DNA of 64,000 nucleotides. It comes from Variovorax boronicumulans. GTDB lineage: Bacteria; Pseudomonadota; Gammaproteobacteria; Burkholderiales; Burkholderiaceae_C. Where the stretch lies: positions 434,001 through 498,000 of the forward strand of contig NZ_VEDO01000002.1 of assembly GCF_007677875.1 (NCBI RefSeq). Reading direction: 5' to 3'. The notes beneath the pieces were generated by a model, which was given only the letters and a program-made list of their open reading frames with translations, was not told the origin of the DNA and searched no databases. Position numbers and translations under genes: made by a program. Below are positions 61,989 through 64,000 of this stretch, piece by piece. Each line of letters starts with the position of its first letter. The first letter of the stretch is position 1.

Positions 61989-62611
61989 GCGCTCGCGGCT
62001 TCTTCGGCCAGAGCCTTCTGCACGGCGGGGCGCTGTGCCATGCGTTCCATGTGGTCGCGCGTGGCCGGCAGGCCGGCCAGGTCTACGCCGTCGCCTTCCA
62101 GCCAGCCGGCGATCGTGAACAGGTAGGCGTCGGCCACGGAATACTGCGCGCCCATGACCCAGGGGCCGCGCAGCATCTGCGCTTCGATGAGTTCGAAGCA
62201 CTCGCGCATGTTGGAGGCGACCTTGCGCTGCATGGACTCGTGGGCCGACTTGTCGTCGGCCCAGCGCGCGCCGCGGAAGCGGTGGGCATGGGCCACGTGC
62301 ACGGTCGAACACAGGTAGCTGTTGAAGGCCTGCAACTCGGCGAACGCGAAGGCGTCGTCCAGTGGCGCAAGGCGGGCTTGCGGCGCGCTCTGGGCGATGA
62401 AGGCGAGGATGGCAGGCGTCTCCGTCAGCGCGCCGCGTTCGGTGACGAGCGCTGGCACCCGGCCCTTGGGGTTGATCGCCAGGTAGGCGGGCTGGCGCTG
62501 TTCGCCATCGGCGAAGTTCAGCCGCTGGGTGCGGTAGGGCAGGCCACTTTCCGCCAGCGCGATGTGGGAAGCGCGTGCGCAGGTCTTGGGGGCGTAGTAC
62601 AGCGTCAGCAT
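61985..62611 (-). CDS. Glutathione S-transferase
   Basis: A 208-residue GST. The thioredoxin-like N-terminal domain has YYAPKTCARASHIAL with the Cys typical of beta-class enzymes, a cis-Pro in INPKGRVPAL, and LTETPAIL for glutathione binding; an all-helical C-terminal domain follows with the conserved SVADAYLF N-cap. The substrate is unknown. Confidence 0.93.
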   Translation of the reverse strand: MLTLYYAPKTCARASHIALAESGLPYRTQRLNFADGEQRQPAYLAINPKGRVPALVTERGALTETPAILAFIAQSAPQARLAPLDDAFAFAELQAFNSYLCSTVHVAHAHRFRGARWADDKSAHESMQRKVASNMRECFELIEAQMLRGPWVMGAQYSVADAYLFTIAGWLEGDGVDLAGLPATRDHMERMAQRPAVQKALAEEAASA

Positions 62612-62785
62612 GGTGGCTTGAGGGTGATGAGAACCGGGTCGAGTGTAGGTGCCCCTGCGAGCAGCCTTGTCCTACAAGTGCGCGGGCGTTCGGGGTGCGA
62701 ACGGCGCCGGCGCCGTCCGGCGCGCGGGCGCCTGTGCCATTCCTAGACTCTGAGCCATCGTCAGCCAGAACACCAGAGGTTCACC

Positions 62786-63268
62786 ATGTCTGTGCAACAC
62801 CCCAACGAACGCTTCCAGCGCAGCCGGCCTTTCGCGTACTTCGGTCTGGTCTGCGCCCTGGCCGTCGGCGCCGCCAGCGCGCAGGTCGCGACAGCGACCC
62901 AGACGGGTATCGACAACTCCGGCAGTTATGAGCGCGAACGCGCCGCATGCCTGAGCGGTGCGACGCCGCAAGCGCAGGACACCTGCCTGCGCGAAGCCGC
63001 CAACGCCCAGGCCGACAAACGCAAAGGCGATCTGCAGACGCAGGGCCAGGACCAGTTGACGGCCAATGCGATGCGCCGCTGCGACGCGCTGGGCGGCGAA
63101 GACCATGCCGCCTGCACGGCGCGTGTGCTGGGCTACGGCAACCAGAGCGGCAGCGTGGGGGGCGGCGGTGTGATCCGCGAAGTCGAGACGGTGGTCGTGC
63201 CGCCCGGCCAGACGGAAGTGACCATTGAACCCAAGACCGAGAATCCGGTGTTGGTGGTGCCGCGCTGA
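62786..63268 (+). CDS. Small secreted Cys-pair protein, function unknown
   Basis: A 160-residue protein with a signal peptide after a polar leader (hydrophobic YFGLVCALAVGAASAQ, cut near residue 32). The mature part has CLSG…QDTCLREAA, a Cys pair 12 residues apart, later Cys residues in RRCDALGG and HAACTARV, and a C-terminal β-rich stretch ending VETVVVPPGQTEVTIEPK. The Cys-pair block resembles that of the protein at 9542–9874. It has a GAGG ribosome site. Convergent with proQ. Confidence 0.8.
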   Translation: MSVQHPNERFQRSRPFAYFGLVCALAVGAASAQVATATQTGIDNSGSYERERAACLSGATPQAQDTCLREAANAQADKRKGDLQTQGQDQLTANAMRRCDALGGEDHAACTARVLGYGNQSGSVGGGGVIREVETVVVPPGQTEVTIEPKTENPVLVVPR

Positions 63269-63287
63269 GCGCTGCTGCGCTCAGCGC
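63262..63287. terminator. Bidirectional hairpin between convergent genes
   Basis: GCGCTGAGCGC and GCGCTCAGCGC form a perfect 11-bp stem with a TGCT loop. It contains the stop codons of both the rightward secreted-protein gene and the leftward proQ-type gene. There is no T-tract, but the symmetry fits a shared terminator. Confidence 0.65.
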
Positions 63288-63991
63288 GCGGCGCGCACGC
63301 GGCGGTCGTCGCGGGCCTGCGCGAGCAGGGACGCCACATCCTCGGGCGCGAGGCCGTACTGGTCGGCGAACACGGTTTCGCTGAGACCGCCCAGTTCGAA
63401 CGCGCGTAGCAGGGCCTCGCGCCGGGCGATGTCGGCGGCCTGGTCCTGGTCTGCTGCATCCAGCAGAGCGGCCAGCGTGTCCGGGTTCACTTTAACTGCG
63501 GCCGAATAGCCGGCGCGGTCCAGCCCGCTCTGCACGAACAGCGCGCGCACACGCGCACGCAGCGCAGGCTGCAGATCTTCCTTGCTGCGGGCCTGGCGGC
63601 GCTTGAACAGCTCGACCAGGGCATGGTGCTGGTGGTCCAGCGCCAGTGGCGCGACGGGATGGCCGTCCAGGTCGTGGCGCTGGTCCCCACGCGCCAAGCT
63701 CTCGAGATAGCGCGATGAACGCGCATGCTGGCCCAGCGCCTCCTTCAGTGCGGCAGGGTCGAACAGGCCTGCATGGCGTTCCATCAGGTCCTGGAAGGTG
63801 CCGAGCTTGAGCGGGCGGAAGCGCGCGCCAAACAGCGCAGGGTGCAGTTCGGCCAGCTGCTCCAGCAGCGGGTGGACGGGACGGCCCTGCGGGCGCTGCT
63901 GCTGGCCTTGGCGGCCCGGCTGGCGGCGACGCTTACGTTGCTGCGTGGGTGCGTCTGCGGGCGGCGAAGAGGTGGTGGAGGCTTCGGTCAT
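63281..63991 (-). CDS. proQ: ProQ/FinO-domain RNA chaperone
   Basis: A 236-residue RNA-binding protein. The first ~40 residues are basic and Gln/Arg-rich (QQRKRRRQPGRQGQQ), followed by the ProQ/FinO domain (about residues 38–130: HPLLEQLAELHPALFGARFRPL through LDHQHHALVELFKRR). The C-terminal ~100 residues are helical and include a DUF-type extension ending QARDDRRVRAAR. Such proteins bind structured RNAs and small-RNA duplexes. The gene starts 9 bases from the window end. Confidence 0.88.
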   Translation of the reverse strand: MTEASTTSSPPADAPTQQRKRRRQPGRQGQQQRPQGRPVHPLLEQLAELHPALFGARFRPLKLGTFQDLMERHAGLFDPAALKEALGQHARSSRYLESLARGDQRHDLDGHPVAPLALDHQHHALVELFKRRQARSKEDLQPALRARVRALFVQSGLDRAGYSAAVKVNPDTLAALLDAADQDQAADIARREALLRAFELGGLSETVFADQYGLAPEDVASLLAQARDDRRVRAAR

Positions 63992-64000
63992 TGCGGGGCG

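Overview
The window looks like chromosomal DNA from a high-GC betaproteobacterium of the order Burkholderiales, most likely family Comamonadaceae. The evidence is the gene order ccoG–fixH-like–small membrane protein–fnr–hemN–safE, the zapA–6S RNA arrangement, a BkdAA/AB/B/LpdV complex, a PEP-CTERM protein, and short structured intergenic repeats of a type I associate with that family. The genus cannot be fixed from the sequence alone. No prophage, insertion sequence, CRISPR array, rRNA or tRNA was seen. Genes are dense, with many 1–20 nt overlaps, and long antisense open frames are high-GC shadows.

Layout. 1–4532: tail of the cbb3 oxidase assembly cluster (ccoG, a shortened fixH-like gene, a small membrane protein), convergent fnr, then hemN and a SafE-type membrane protein behind an FNR box. 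4889–9874: porin, small phosphate-binding-like periplasmic protein, chemoreceptor, HD-GYP protein and a small secreted protein. 9926–11811: divergent pirin/LysR pair. 11816–16009: leftward group of a GDPD-type phosphodiesterase, a radical SAM protein, a DUF4130–UdgX fusion and a flavodoxin-like protein. 16044–19711: PEP-CTERM choice-of-anchor-A protein, a methyltransferase-fold protein with an apparent signal peptide, a TSUP permease, 6S RNA, zapA and a ZapB-like coiled coil. 19764–28080: cobalamin riboswitch followed by btuB, cbiA, cobU, btuF, btuC, btuD, cobO and cobD. 28262–32437: a five-PAS hybrid histidine kinase. 32509–39455: aldo/keto reductase, cytidine deaminase, CHMI-like protein and the branched-chain 2-oxoacid dehydrogenase operon. 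39474–48088: DUF1653, chemoreceptor, PanE, YceI, phospholipase-D-like lipoprotein and a Pat-type acyl-CoA synthetase/GNAT protein. 48130–58104: cobQ with an MHYT hybrid kinase, a hydrolase–DUF3182 pair, and cobT with a PAS-GAF-GGDEF-EAL protein. 58108–63991: nth, a GGT-like enzyme, an aminotransferase, a SUI1 factor, a GST, a second small secreted Cys-pair protein and a ProQ/FinO protein.

How it works together. Oxygen-responsive functions (cbb3 assembly, FNR, anaerobic haem synthesis) sit at the left end. Corrinoid uptake and late-stage cobalamin assembly are spread over three blocks (19764–28080, cobQ, cobT); cobS, cobC and the corrin-ring genes are not in the window. Each block is followed on the same strand by a large sensor protein, although a strong terminator separates the first pair. 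The least understood unit is the radical SAM / DUF4130–UdgX / flavodoxin-like overlap group, which looks like a self-contained DNA repair or modification module with its own possible electron donor.
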